From NCBI GenBank assembly GCA_030770535.1, contig JASVEC010000003.1:1426001-1490000 (forward strand): a stretch of 64,000 nt of DNA, written 5' to 3'. Positions within the stretch are counted from its first letter, which is position 1. Each line of letters begins with the position of its first letter. This DNA comes from Batkoa obscura. Taxonomy: Eukaryota; Entomophthoromycota; Entomophthoromycetes; Entomophthorales; Batkoaceae. The translations under genes were made by a program, and so were the position numbers. Under the pieces are notes generated by a model. It was not told the DNA's origin. It was given only the letters and a program-made list of their open reading frames with translations, and ran no database searches. Below, piece after piece: positions 45,157 to 56,264 of this stretch.

Positions 45157-45852
45157 TTAAGCATCTTCTTGCTTTTTAATAGGTTGTTGAATCGAAGAGT
45201 TTGATCTAAAATGAAGATAAGAAGCGATAGCAAAGACTAAGAAAGTAGCAATGATTGAAATAATGTACAGGATAAGAGAACCAGATACAAGTGCATCGTA
45301 ATTACCAGATAATACGATTGAGTTAATTATAATATATACAGCACCACTAATAAGTAAGATGGATCCAATCCAACTAGATGCAAAGATTTGTGCCTTCTCT
45401 TTAAACCATACAACTAGAATAGCGAAAACTAAAGCAAGGATAATACTTACAACTAAATTGATAATGTTATTTGAGACGAAAGGAGAGAAGATGGTCCATA
45501 AACTCCAACCTGAAGCTGCTCCTAAAATGATGTCGCCTAAAATACCAATTGCGCCACATAAGATGGCACCAAGAATAGCAAATCCTATAGTACAACCAAA
45601 TACAATCCATAAAGCAGTAGTAGGATCACTTGGTGACACATTTACAATGATAACGATACCAAGAAGGTATGTCAAGTAACCAAAGAACCAAAGACCAGAG
45701 ACTCCACGAGTGAATTTGATACATTTCAACCCTTTAGCTAAAATCATACCACCAAATAAAAATAAGATAATGCCTAATACTAAGGTGATAATCGACCATA
45801 TCATTAGATTATTACTCAAGTAAGCAGAAGCACTGGAGGTATTAGAACCCAT
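45157..45852 (-). CDS. Multi-pass membrane protein, copy 2 (DUF4203/TMEM198-like)
   Basis: 231 residues with about seven hydrophobic helices separated by very short loops. The N-terminus has N-glycosylation-type sites (NTS) and the tail is short and charged (QQPIKKQEDA). The order of Gly-rich helices (LFLFGGMILAKGLKCIKF, GFAILGAILCGAIGILGDII) suggests the DUF4203/TMEM198-like fold, but I give this with reserve. Function in fungi is unknown. It is almost identical to copy 3, differing at a couple of N-terminal residues. Single exon, with a TATATAAATAG promoter. Confidence 0.8.
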   Translation of the reverse strand: MGSNTSSASAYLSNNLMIWSIITLVLGIILFLFGGMILAKGLKCIKFTRGVSGLWFFGYLTYLLGIVIIVNVSPSDPTTALWIVFGCTIGFAILGAILCGAIGILGDIILGAASGWSLWTIFSPFVSNNIINLVVSIILALVFAILVVWFKEKAQIFASSWIGSILLISGAVYIIINSIVLSGNYDALVSGSLILYIISIIATFLVFAIASYLHFRSNSSIQQPIKKQEDA

Positions 45853-45898
45853 TATGTTAAATAAATATAAATTAATAAAGTCCGATATACCTTTTGAG

Positions 45899-45909
45899 CT
45901 ATTTATATA
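45899..45909 (-). promoter_or_regulatory. TATA box of membrane-protein copy 2
   Basis: tatataaatag on the minus strand, 47 bp before the ATG. Confidence 0.65.
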
Positions 45910-46933
45910 CTTAATTTTAATTTCCTATTATTACTGTGGGGGTACTTTCATTTTAAGTTAACCTTAAACTTTGAATAAGTTTATATTTTTACCAATAATT
46001 CTGTATTTTTATGTCAACGTAGTTTCACACAAATCCTATCCTAGATTTATAAGCATTCATTTTTTATAGCTTAACCTTAATTTAGTCTTTTTTACATAGT
46101 GTGGACAAAATTTGACTTAATTTACATGTCAAATGGAAGGTTACTTTATGCCCAATTGAATATACAGCCTCATATCACTCCTTCATCAAAGTTTTAAATT
46201 CAGACCTCATTGCTAAGCTTTTATACTATATTAATTTCTTAACTAAAATGGGTGATAATGATTTGTTATTTAGTTGATTGATTTATTAGATTGAAGGATC
46301 TCCCTGAAATTGTATACACTTTAAATTCACTGTTAAAATAATATCCATTTTTTACTTAATAGTAATTTAAGCTAAACTTTTTTTAAAACAGTGGTTAAAT
46401 TCATTAGATAAAAGATAATCTAATGAAAAAGCCTAATGGTAAATTCTTTTATAGATCTTATGAGTTACCATTTTTGATAAAGGCATTTTACACTATATTG
46501 TTTGTTGTAGTGTATATTAAAAATACAGTGGAAAAGGTTTAAAGCCACACTAGGTCAATTTATTCGAAATTATGTACAATCTAGAATGAACGCTTTGTTT
46601 AAAAATGCTCACGGGCACATCTGTAAATCCTATAAGTGACATACGGTTAAAAACCGGTAGTATAAAATTATCATAAATTTGAATATAAGTTCATATGAAA
46701 TGCCTCGTTTAAAAGACTTAGGCCATAGGATAAACATCTCGATATACAAATAAGGAACTTTATATCCCACTGTGATATTATTAAGGCTAAAAAATTCAAG
46801 GTATCTTGTTTAAAAATCTACTTTAAAATAGAGATATTCTATACAACACCCATAAAGTTTTATTTAAAAGATAAAAGTACAATGATGATTAAACTCAAAG
46901 CTATAAGATTATAAAGCTACATTTAATTAAAAA
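45910..46933. other. Intergenic, partly duplicated
   Basis: Up to about 46080 the sequence is a diverged copy of 52645-52815, the shared upstream region of copies 2 and 3. The rest shows no gene. Confidence 0.5.
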
Positions 46934-47006
46934 TGGAGAACCCGGGCATCGATCCCGGTGCCTCTCGCATGCTAAGCGAGCGCTCTACCATCTGAGCTAG
47001 TTCCCC
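46934..47006 (-). tRNA. tRNA-Ala (AGC)
   Basis: 73 nt. Acceptor GGGGAAC/GTTCTCC, D-arm agctcagatggtagagc, anticodon stem CTCGC/GCGAG with loop TTAGCAT (anticodon AGC), B box gggatcgatgccc. It is the only tRNA gene in the window without a MITE-A nearby. Confidence 0.95.
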
Positions 47007-47870
47007 GATACTTATGATCGAGCTATAATAATATAACTCTTTGTAGTTAATTGGCAAGTTCTTAGGTAGGGGATACTTTATAGTTGAGAAAATTGTTTTA
47101 GTTTTTGATGAAGAATTAAACTCTTAACAAAGCTAAGGCAAAAATCAGCTGCTTTTTTAAGGTGTAGAGTTTTTTCGAGTGGTTAGATTTTTATAGCTAT
47201 TTTTTTTGAGTGCCCTGCTAAATTTTACTTTATGTGTTTTCAATTCAAAATATACAAATCCAATCTAAAAAATATAAAATTTAATAAATATAATCAATGT
47301 TATAATATAAGATTCAATTTTTAGTATAATTAAATAAAAAATACAAAAGTCCAATATAAATATTGGATTTAGCTTATAATTTAAAAATAAAGTTGTTAAA
47401 AGTAGGAGTTATAAATTAAACTGAGTTTAAAAAGCAGATAAATTAAAAAACTTAATAGCTTATAGTAAATATATTAATCTACATCAGGATTTGAAATTCT
47501 TCCAGTAACCTTTGAATAGCTTAAGTATTTAAAATGATGCTTAATAGTATAATTTTTATTAATTTTTAAGTTATTCTATTAAATTAGCTTTTTTTAAAAC
47601 CCATTTAATATTTAATATTAAATCATTTATTGAGTTATTTTTTTATAATAGAATATTTGTTTTAATTGTATTTTATAAATGCCTAATATCATTTAAAAAA
47701 GAGGAATAAATAAGTAATAAGTAACAATAAATAGTTAATAGTTTTTATTATTATTACTTTATATATATTTATTAATATTTTATAAACTTAAGCATTATTA
47801 TTAAATACGTATTTATTTATTTGGATTTTTTTATACTTAAAATATTTTATAAATTTTGTAATAAAATCAT
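47007..47870. other. Intergenic, nothing recognised
   Basis: AT-rich. It ends with atcat, the left copy of the LTR target-site duplication. Confidence 0.5.
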
Positions 47871-48347
47871 TGTGAAGTATCGCTTCGTTAGCTCTAGGGT
47901 TGATTATAATATAACAATCAATTCAGAGTTCCTTATATAGATTTACTGTGAGGATTGCTACCACCTGATCACGAAGAACTTATTGCCCACGTTTTAATGT
48001 CCATACTTGGCAACTACAATAAGGAATAACTGTTATAATGTTTCTTATATATAGTCACCCAGTTGGAGTACAAAAGAGATTCTTCAATATACTAACTCGA
48101 GGCTTTTTTTGACTGAATTACTCCCTGATATTGTACTATTAATAAAGCCATTAAGTCTTTCTGACAACATCTTACGTAGATTTTACAGTAGTATCTTCTA
48201 TTTTATCTGTTTTACATAATCCGTAGCTTATTACGTGTTATTCCTATTAAGTTAAGTCTATCTTAGTTACATAAACAGACCATTCGACTCAAGGCAAAAT
48301 TAAGCAAGAGTAGCTTTTAACTCCGACACTGAGTATCAACTTTCACG
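47871..48347 (+). mobile_element. Solo LTR of the Ty3/gypsy family
   Basis: About 477 bp, forward orientation, starting TGTGAAG and ending TTTCACG, flanked by a 5-bp repeat (atcat at 47866-47870 and 48348-48352). It is clearly diverged from the young element's LTRs, so it is an older insertion. Confidence 0.85.
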
Positions 48348-48352
48348 ATCAT

Positions 48353-48729
48353 AATATTAGTCAATTGGTTTTTAACAATTTTATCAATCTTAGATATGTT
48401 TATTTTTTTTAAAGTTGTATAAATAATAATATTTTTTAATTTATTATATTTTATTTCTATTAAATATTCTTTAATATTTGCATAGGTTATATTATTGTTG
48501 TCGTTAATAAAAGCCAAATGTGGCTTTTTTATATTGTTTTTTTTAATTGATTGATTTAATGTTAATTTATTGATATTATAAAGTTTATATGCTTTTAATT
48601 GTCTATAAATACCTTGTTTTACTTTTTCTGCTGCAATTTCAGTAATTTCCTATTAGCTTTTTTTTTTCATCTAATTTATTATTTTTTAATTGTAATTTTT
48701 TTCATTCAATGTCTTTTTTAAAGCCTTAT
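48353..48729 (-). other. Low-complexity coding-like remnant
   Basis: On the minus strand the sequence reads as Lys/Asn/Ile-rich protein pieces, interrupted. The composition alone could give this by chance. No family is recognised. Confidence 0.25.
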
Positions 48730-48830
48730 AGGGGAAGTATTTTTATGTTTAAGAATTTTACTAACAATCTTTCCGCTGAAATAGCGCTTAAAAAATGGAA
48801 AAAATAATGAAACAAAAAAAAACACCCCCA
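48730..48830 (-). repeat. MITE-A copy
   Basis: 101 bp, typical core (TTTTACTAACAATCTTTCCGC), ends AGGGGAAGT / CACCCCCA. Confidence 0.85.
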
Positions 48831-49035
48831 AATATAATAAGCCATTAAATTTACTATTCAAATAACTATAAGATAATTTATTTTAGATTTAAAAGAGCTA
48901 TTGTGACAAATTTTAATTATACAAAAATTGTTTAAATTCTTAACTAGTAAAAATTTGTTTATTTTATTTATTAACACATCATTATAGACAAAAAATATAA
49001 AATCAAAAATGATTGAACTTTAAAATTGATAACAT

Positions 49036-49139
49036 ATGGGGGTGTTTTTTTTGGTTTCATTATTTTTTCCATCTTTTAAGCGCTATTTAGGTGGAAAGAT
49101 TGTTGGTAAAATTCTTAAATAAAAAAACACCCCCCCCAT
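49036..49139 (+). repeat. MITE-A copy
   Basis: 104 bp with perfect family ends, ATGGGGGTGT / CACCCCCCCCAT. It lies about 95 bp beyond the 3' end of the cyclin gene. Confidence 0.9.
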
Positions 49140-49231
49140 ATAAACAATATAGAATAGTAAGAGCTATGATATAATATAAGCTAAAATAATTTATTTTGAT
49201 ATGACAAATGCTATAAAGTGGATGTAAAAAA

Positions 49232-51316
49232 CTATTCAAAAAATACAGATGGTCGAGCACGTGGGAAGTTAATAGTCATAGCAGTATTATCAAGACCCTC
49301 TTTCTTAATAGCTTTGATAGCTTGATCTTGGTTATCAAGCCTTAAATAACGTTGAGCTGCTTCAATTATATCAGCATTAGTAACAACACACTCATTAACA
49401 TTCTCTTTAAGAAAAGATGGAGTATCGTAACTAATTCTCATGTTCCTCTTATAAAGAAAGTGCTCATCTCCAATTGATAATGCATTGTGAAGTATCCTTT
49501 CTATATTTCCTCCTAATTCTTCAAACGAGTAGCCTGAATAATAATGAAATTCTGCATTCCAATCAACTCCTTTGATCATTCTACGTGCAATAGCATAACA
49601 ACTTGCTGCTATTTTGGATGGCGGTAACATTGCTAAATCACGACTAATATAGCACGTTTCACATAAATATCTTGCTAATAAATAAACACGATTGTTGTTA
49701 CCATCTAATCTATTAATCCTTGCTAAAAACTCAATTGGTGATTCAAACAATGTTTGAAAATCTAAAGATTCAAGGGTAATTTGCTCGGTATCAATTACTT
49801 GATCCCAAGTATATTTATGTTTAAGTTTAGTATAATCAAGGATATCATCTAACCTTGGTAAATTGACTTCATATAACTTCAATGTTGTAAATGCACATGA
49901 TAGTGCGAATAAAAGTACGTTTCCGTTATTAATTTTTGGGCATTTGAATATAATCTGATCAAACAACGTAAACCCAAGTAGTACATCTTCTCTTGCATCA
50001 GCAAATTTACCAAGAATTGCACTAATTAAATATAACCCGTAAACTCTATGCCTATCATCTAAATTTTCCTTATTTAAAAAGTCACTGCCAAGTGTTTGGT
50101 TCTTTTCTTCAATAAACATAAATTTAGCTAGCATCTCAGCCAATAAGCCTTGGTCATCATCAAATATAAGGGGCTCAAAGTCCACTCCAGGCACTGGTAA
50201 ATGGTCAAATATATGATGTGCTTTGATAGCTTCCTCAATTCTTTTCGTGCAAGCATCCTTATATAGCTCAACTGATTCTTTTCCTTCCTTTAAGGCATTA
50301 TAATATTTAGCAATGGGTTGGTATTCATTGTTGCACAAATATTGAAAATAACCTTTACCTGCCTTAAAATCGCTCATATCTTCAAGTCCCAACAGCTCTT
50401 CATATCTTAAGTTTCTTTCAGGCACATTGTTATCAAATTTGAAACCATTTCTTTCCATTATATCTTGTTCGACTATTTTGATTTTTTTAGTTGGCATGTC
50501 TTCAGTGAATAGTTCAATTTCATTATATCTTTTAGCACGAATCACAGATCTATTGCAAAATTGAGTGCTGATAGCCGAATCAAACTTCTTTTTACTTCCA
50601 CAACTAACTAATTTTTTATAGTTTTCGATACATTCTTCACTAACTCCAAGTAAACCATATAGCTTAGTAGTTAACTTCTTCTCAACGTAGTTGTCATTCT
50701 TATTTTTGTAGCTTCCATTATTCGCTTTTTCATTGATCTCACCTATTTCTTTACTTTCACTTACTTTAATTTCCCCTCTGCTATCTCCACTTATCTTTTT
50801 ATATTCGTTTATTTCATTATTGTTTTCATTGATCTCTCTCAAGCACACCAATATATTCCCTAATTCATTAATATCAACTTTTTGGATATTCTTAGCTCCA
50901 GAATACTGTATGCCATCTGATTTGATCTTAAGCCATCTTTCCTTTTCATTAATTGGCTTAATATAATTTACAAAGTTAAAATACTTTCTTGTTGGTTGAG
51001 ATTCTAGATCTTCATCCTCATTTAAAATGTCGTCTCCTTTAAGTCCTTCTAAAACATCATTGAACCTTCCTGAAGCCTCATTCCTTGCGCCTCTGGGATT
51101 ATCATAATCATTGTTACTTTGCTCCTGAATAATACTTTCTTCATTAGTAATCAAACTGGAGTCCGGGTTTCTGGCAATTTCGTTGAGTTGAAATATAGTG
51201 TCACTATTACTACTATTTTCCTTTAAATCATTTGAGTTATTTATTTTACTCGTTCTCTTATCACTTAGTCTTCGTTTAGTTTCAGCTAATTTTTTTATTT
51301 GCAATGAGTTAACCAT
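49232..51316 (-). CDS. Divergent mitotic-type cyclin
   Basis: 694 residues. The first 350 or so are charged and low complexity. A two-part cyclin fold follows: an N-terminal box at about 415-530 (LLFALSCAFTTLKLYEV, then the helix ITLESLDFQTLFESPIEFL, which matches the B-type pattern ILKxLxFDLxxPTPxxFL), and a C-terminal box at about 540-615 (LLARYLCETCYISRDLAMLPPSKIAASCYAIAR). Cyclins of this kind activate Cdk1 in G2/M. The usual MRAILVDWL block is replaced by a weak match (DDRHRVYGLYLISAIL), so it is an unusual paralogue. No clear RxxL destruction box was confirmed, although RRLSDKRTS is near the start. Confidence 0.7.
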   Translation of the reverse strand: MVNSLQIKKLAETKRRLSDKRTSKINNSNDLKENSSNSDTIFQLNEIARNPDSSLITNEESIIQEQSNNDYDNPRGARNEASGRFNDVLEGLKGDDILNEDEDLESQPTRKYFNFVNYIKPINEKERWLKIKSDGIQYSGAKNIQKVDINELGNILVCLREINENNNEINEYKKISGDSRGEIKVSESKEIGEINEKANNGSYKNKNDNYVEKKLTTKLYGLLGVSEECIENYKKLVSCGSKKKFDSAISTQFCNRSVIRAKRYNEIELFTEDMPTKKIKIVEQDIMERNGFKFDNNVPERNLRYEELLGLEDMSDFKAGKGYFQYLCNNEYQPIAKYYNALKEGKESVELYKDACTKRIEEAIKAHHIFDHLPVPGVDFEPLIFDDDQGLLAEMLAKFMFIEEKNQTLGSDFLNKENLDDRHRVYGLYLISAILGKFADAREDVLLGFTLFDQIIFKCPKINNGNVLLFALSCAFTTLKLYEVNLPRLDDILDYTKLKHKYTWDQVIDTEQITLESLDFQTLFESPIEFLARINRLDGNNNRVYLLARYLCETCYISRDLAMLPPSKIAASCYAIARRMIKGVDWNAEFHYYSGYSFEELGGNIERILHNALSIGDEHFLYKRNMRISYDTPSFLKENVNECVVTNADIIEAAQRYLRLDNQDQAIKAIKKEGLDNTAMTINFPRARPSVFFE

Positions 51317-51838
51317 CTTTAGAGGATATTAGTTGTTATTTATTAAAAGAAAAATGTATTAAAACAATTACAGTTTTAAATAGATATTTAAAACAGAATT
51401 TATTAAAAAACAAAAACTAAAAAGTTGTTTTATAACCCTTAGTTTTAAGGATAGCCAATAAAATGCCATTTAGCTTCAAATATTCCCATAATTCATTGAA
51501 CAATAAATAATATAATGGGCATTTTATTTGCTATAATTAATTTACTTCTATGTAGACTTGTTTAACTTTTGTTGGAATATTATTTCCAAAGTGGATCATT
51601 CAAGTTATTTGCACAAAATAACAGTCATAGCCTTGTATTTTCTTTCATAAGGTTATTGATTTCAGGTAAGGATCAAAAAAATCATTGCTTTATTTAAGCT
51701 TACTCTGGAATAGAAAAACTATTTCGAACGCACATTTAATGGTCAATATTAAATTTGAATTACCGTCAATATTAAAAAATTTAAGAAATTAAAATAAATT
51801 TAGTTGAAAAACACTTGTAATCATTGATAGATATTTAA
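51317..51838. other. Intergenic, nothing recognised
   Basis: AT-rich 5' flank of the cyclin gene. Confidence 0.5.
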
Positions 51839-52590
51839 ATGTTTATTAATGAAATTAAATAATAGAATTGGGGTATTTAAGCATCTTCTTGCTTTTTAAT
51901 AGGTTGTTGAATCGAAGAGTTTGATCTAAAATGAAGATAAGAAGCGATAGCAAAGACTAAGAAAGTAGCAATGATTGAAATAATGTACAGGATAAGAGAA
52001 CCAGATACAAGTGCATCGTAATTACCAGATAATACGATTGAGTTAATTATAATATATACAGCACCACTAATAAGTAAGATGGATCCAATCCAGCTAGATG
52101 CAAAGATTTGTGCCTTCTCTTTAAACCATACAACTAGAATAGCGAAAACTAAAGCAAGGATAATACTTACAACTAAATTGATAATGTTATTTGAGACGAA
52201 AGGAGAGAAGATGGTCCATAAACTCCAACCTGAAGCTGCTCCTAAAATGATGTCGCCTAAAATACCAATTGCGCCACATAAGATGGCACCAAGAATAGCA
52301 AATCCTATAGTACAACCAAATACAATCCATAAAGCAGTAGTAGGATCACTTGGTGACACATTTACAATGATAACGATACCAAGAAGGTATGTCAAGTAAC
52401 CAAAGAACCAAAGACCAGAGACTCCACGAGTGAATTTGATACATTTCAACCCTTTAGCTAAAATCATACCACCAAATAAAAATAAGACGATTCCTAATAC
52501 TAAGGTGACAATCGACCATATCATTAGATTATTACTCAAGTAAGCAGAAGTACTGGAGGTATTAGAATCCATTATGTTAAATAAATATAA
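51839..52590. repeat. Segmental duplicate of 45119-45870
   Basis: Near-identical at DNA level through the 3' flank, whole coding region and start of the leader. The upstream 170 bp are related but more diverged. Confidence 0.85.
51877..52572 (-). CDS. Multi-pass membrane protein, copy 3 (DUF4203/TMEM198-like)
   Basis: 231 residues, practically the same protein as copy 2 (differences such as MDSNTSSTS for MGSNTSSAS at the start). About seven membrane helices, single exon, with its own TATA element. The copies are 6.7 kb apart with the cyclin gene between. The duplication is very recent or is maintained by gene conversion. Confidence 0.8.
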   Translation of the reverse strand: MDSNTSSTSAYLSNNLMIWSIVTLVLGIVLFLFGGMILAKGLKCIKFTRGVSGLWFFGYLTYLLGIVIIVNVSPSDPTTALWIVFGCTIGFAILGAILCGAIGILGDIILGAASGWSLWTIFSPFVSNNIINLVVSIILALVFAILVVWFKEKAQIFASSWIGSILLISGAVYIIINSIVLSGNYDALVSGSLILYIISIIATFLVFAIASYLHFRSNSSIQQPIKKQEDA

Positions 52591-52631
52591 ATTAGAAATG
52601 TAAATTAATAAATATTTCCGTACTTTGTAAG

Positions 52632-52641
52632 CTATTTATAT
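52632..52641 (-). promoter_or_regulatory. TATA box of membrane-protein copy 3
   Basis: atataaatag on the minus strand, 60 bp before the ATG. Confidence 0.6.
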
Positions 52642-52644
52642 GTC

Positions 52645-54533
52645 TACTTTTAATTAATTATTATTACTGTGGGGATGTTTTCATTTTTAGTTAACCTTAA
52701 ACTCTGCATTGCCTATGTTTTTACCAAAAAATTGTTTTTATGCTAAAGTAGTTCCACACAAATTTCCCCTTTGAATTCATGGGTCAATCTTATTTAGGTG
52801 GTCCGAAACTTAATTTTAGTCTTTTTCTCACCCTATCAATACTTATTAAATTTTCTATTTGAACTGAAAATATTTTATGCTTAGCTAAGCTTTTTCCTCT
52901 CTCCTCCCCCCTCCATCAAACTTTTGACTGGAGGTTTTGGTTCAATTTCGTTTTGTATGTGTTTTCAAATTATAGTAATGTAACAAGGATTTATTTTACA
53001 TTTTTGAATTTGAATCTTTATTTGAAATTCAGTTATAGATTTTTAAATAGCCCAATATTTATAAAACAATTATATTATAAATATTAAACCACACAAAGCT
53101 AATATATTTAAATTTACAAGAATTCCTGCTTATTCTTTTCTTCAGTAGCTTAACAAAATACCTAGATAGTAGCATATAATCAAGAAATCTCTATCATATA
53201 AAAATATTATAAACATTGGAATATTACATAATGACTAGTTTAATAAAAGCTTAAAACGGACATTTTAAACTGAATATAGTTTTAAAAGCAAAAAGGCATA
53301 TACAGACAACTAATTTTTATAGTACTTTCAGGATTTTTACAATGGTCCGATTGTTTTTATGGAATGCTGGTTCTCAAGCTGAATAAGTAATCTAATAAGT
53401 TGATTATAACAAAATTCAATAAAATAAAAAACATAGTATTGTTGACTATTTATAGAACATAAAAGTTGATAATTTGTGCAATAAATGCTTTAAATTCTTC
53501 CTTTTTTCGCCTATGATACATAAAGTACTTTAAAATTTTGATTTTTTGATAAAAGCCATAAAATTAATTTAATAATATAGCTTTGTATTTTACCAAATTT
53601 CCGTTCATATCATTTTAATAAATTATCTTGATTGTTTGATTAGTTAATATCTAAAAATGCCCCCAAATTGCTTTGAAAAGGCATATTAAAAGTTCATCAA
53701 CGAACAATGGATCAAAAAAACATTTGAGTATGAGTTTAAGGAAACATTTTATCAAAAATAAAAATAAAATGAATGAAGAGAATATAAATTTAGCTCTTTG
53801 AGCTTTTCAAAATGACCCACTGTTAAGTACTATTACTGTACAAACCCATATCAGTTTATTTCTGTTAAACTACACTATATAAAGCTTAATATGCCCGCAA
53901 AATGAGACAATGACTAACAGTCTAAACCTAATAAAACAAGGATAAAATATAATTTAAGGCTATACGGTTGCTTTGAATGCCTTGAAGCTTTTCAGTATAT
54001 TTTAAAAAAATAAAAGGAATACTCAGCCAGTCTTCTCCCAAGTGTACTTTATTACCAGTTAGTAAAGAGTAGGTTTGCAAATCCATATCATAAATTCCCA
54101 TTGTAAACTCTGATTTTATAACAACAAGCATACAGTTAAAGAAGCTGACGAAAATGTCAATCAGCCTAATAATGTATCTTTTTCAGATCTGAAAGATAAA
54201 GTTTAACTGAAATATCAGAGCGATTAAAAGAAAAAAACAACGGATAATTCAATCTTACGTTAATTAACCAACTTTGGTAAACGAAGTAACGTATCAATTT
54301 AAAAGAAGGAGTAAAGAAATATTATATAAAATTGGTTCAAAATATTTAATTGTAGATAGTGATTTACAAAATATAATAAGCTCAATAAGAAGGTGAAAAG
54401 ATATTTGATCAAATATTGATCCATCAAAAGGAATTAAAACTTTTTTATAAGGTTTTAGTGTAACTGAGGAGCAGTAAGAGGTTTATGAAACTAATGAAAA
54501 CAGCAATCAAATTTAATGTAAAAAATTTATTAT
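52645..54533. other. Intergenic, possible gene relics
   Basis: Up to about 52815 this is the duplicated upstream region of copy 3. Around 53930-54130 (minus) a short frame with YDMDLQTYSL weakly recalls the YEMDLMNYDI segment of the kelch-like protein. Nothing else is supported. Confidence 0.35.
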
Positions 54534-54622
54534 ATGGGATGTATTTTTGTATTTAACAATTTTTCCCCTCAAATAGCACTTAAAAGATGGAAAAAGTGAT
54601 GAAGCCAAAAAAACACCCCCGT
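54534..54622 (-). repeat. MITE-A copy, internally shortened
   Basis: 89 bp. It lacks the middle AAGAATTTTACTAAC part but keeps both ends and the core CTCAAATAGCACTTAAAAG. Confidence 0.8.
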
Positions 54623-55165
54623 ACAAATTTTCAAAGCATTAAACATAAAAAATTGTACAATAAATAACATCACATTCTATTTTCCTTAAAAAAGTTGTAG
54701 ATTGTGGTTTTATCTTTTTAACTATACCTTATTGACAATCTTTATTTCACTTTATCACCTGCTATAGCGTAAAAATTGCTATAGTAAGTAGTATTTTATA
54801 CCTTTGTTTATAAAAACTTAGCTTAAGCTATAGCTAGAACTCTCAGATTAATCTTAGCCTTTCCACAGCAGATTAAAACTTAAGATTGATCTGAACCTTC
54901 TAGCTATATTCTTACAATTTACTATTACTAATATGCTCGTTTATATGACTAGTATATTTAATTTTAATTTTTGTATACATTAATAGCTTAAATTTTATAA
55001 ATAACAGCCTTACTCACTATAATTTTTGTATTATAAGTAAAAATCTACTCGATTTAACAAAAGAAGGTTCTTATGTAGAGAAATTCTTAAAGTTAGTCTA
55101 TAAAAACAAAATAAGAATAACAAATTCAAAATCAAAAAATTACTAATTTTAACTCGTTTTAAGCA
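54623..55165. other. Intergenic, nothing recognised
   Basis: AT-rich 5' flank of the NmrA-like gene. Confidence 0.5.
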
Positions 55166-56118
55166 ATGTCAACTTTAATAACCCCTAAAGGATATCAAAA
55201 CGTTGCAATTGCTGGTGGAACTGGTAAACTAGGTCGTTATGTCACTGAAGAGCTTCTAAAAAATAAGGACGTCAGAGTAAGAGTTTTAACTCGAGCTTCT
55301 AATCGAGAAGACATTAAAAAAGGAATAAAAGATAAATATTTGAAGGTTGGTACAGAACTTGTAGAAATTGATTACAACTCCCAAAAAATCCTTGTAAAGG
55401 CGTTAGAGAACATTGACATATTAATATCAGTACTATCCACTTCAGATTTTGCACAAGTGTATAAAGATTTGATCGACGCTTCTATTGAAGTTAAGGTAAA
55501 ATTGTTTGTCCCATCCGAGTTTGGAGCGGAAGTGGAAGAGTAAGTTTTAATTAATTTTAAAAAACCAAGCAATTGACTAATACTATTACAGAATTGATAA
55601 GCTATTCACTTCACCAAAATTAGTTGTTATAAAACACCTTGAAAGCTCAGCTCTAGATTATATCTATTATAACAATGGGTTTTTTATGGAGCATTTGTTA
55701 TCGGATTTATATTTAGTAAATGTGCCCAACCATGAATCCAAAATCGTTGATAGTGGGGATGTAAAGCTTACAATTACTAGTATAAAAGATGTTAGTAATT
55801 TGTTCCCAGGCCTATTATTTACCTGAAGTTAGAAACCAGTTTGTTGATATAGTTGAGGAGAATACTACCATGAATAAAATATTCAAGAACATTTCTAAGG
55901 TTAGTAGTAAGCCATTCAAAGTTGAAAAAATCTCAATTGAAGAAGCTAGTAAAGTGATTGATGACAGAAAGACTGAATTTCTTACGTTGATAACTTATTT
56001 GTTTAGAAGAGATATCGAAAACGGCCATGCATACCTCAAGGGGAATTCGAATCATCTTTTGCCAGATTTTAAGTTTTTGTCAATGAAAGAGTATGTCAAA
56101 CAAGCTTTCTTTAATTGA
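55166..56118 (+). pseudogene. NmrA/isoflavone-reductase-like gene, frameshifted
   Basis: Exon 1 (55166-55539) and an in-frame 52-nt intron (55540-55591, GTAAGT...TTACAG) lead into exon 2. The N-terminus has the NAD(P)-binding loop VAIAGGTGKLGRYV of atypical short-chain reductases, then VRVRVLTRAS and VKLFVPSEFG, hallmarks of the NmrA family. In exon 2 the frame ends near 55826 (LLFT then stop), while the neighbouring frame continues with YLPEVRNQFVDIV to 56118. A one-base shift near 55810-55830 explains this. A true pseudogene, an unseen small intron or a sequence error are all possible. Family members bind NADPH and act as reductases or redox sensors. Confidence 0.7.
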
Positions 56119-56264
56119 AATATTGACCTTTGAAGGTTGAAAATTATTTTTGGATTATTTTAGCCAATAATAAATTGAGCTAAATATTGTTTAATAAAAG
56201 AATAAGCTTATAAATAACTAGAAAGCATTTTCAGTCCTTTCTCTTCTATTAAAGTTAACTTGTA

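Noticed and set aside
48317-48517. 66-residue minus-strand gene
   Set aside because: Part of the frame is LTR sequence and the rest is low-complexity Lys/Asn/Ile.
53928-54131. 67-residue minus-strand gene
   Set aside because: Weak resemblance to one segment of the kelch-like protein only, and no supporting gene structure. Kept as a possible relic in the intergenic entry.
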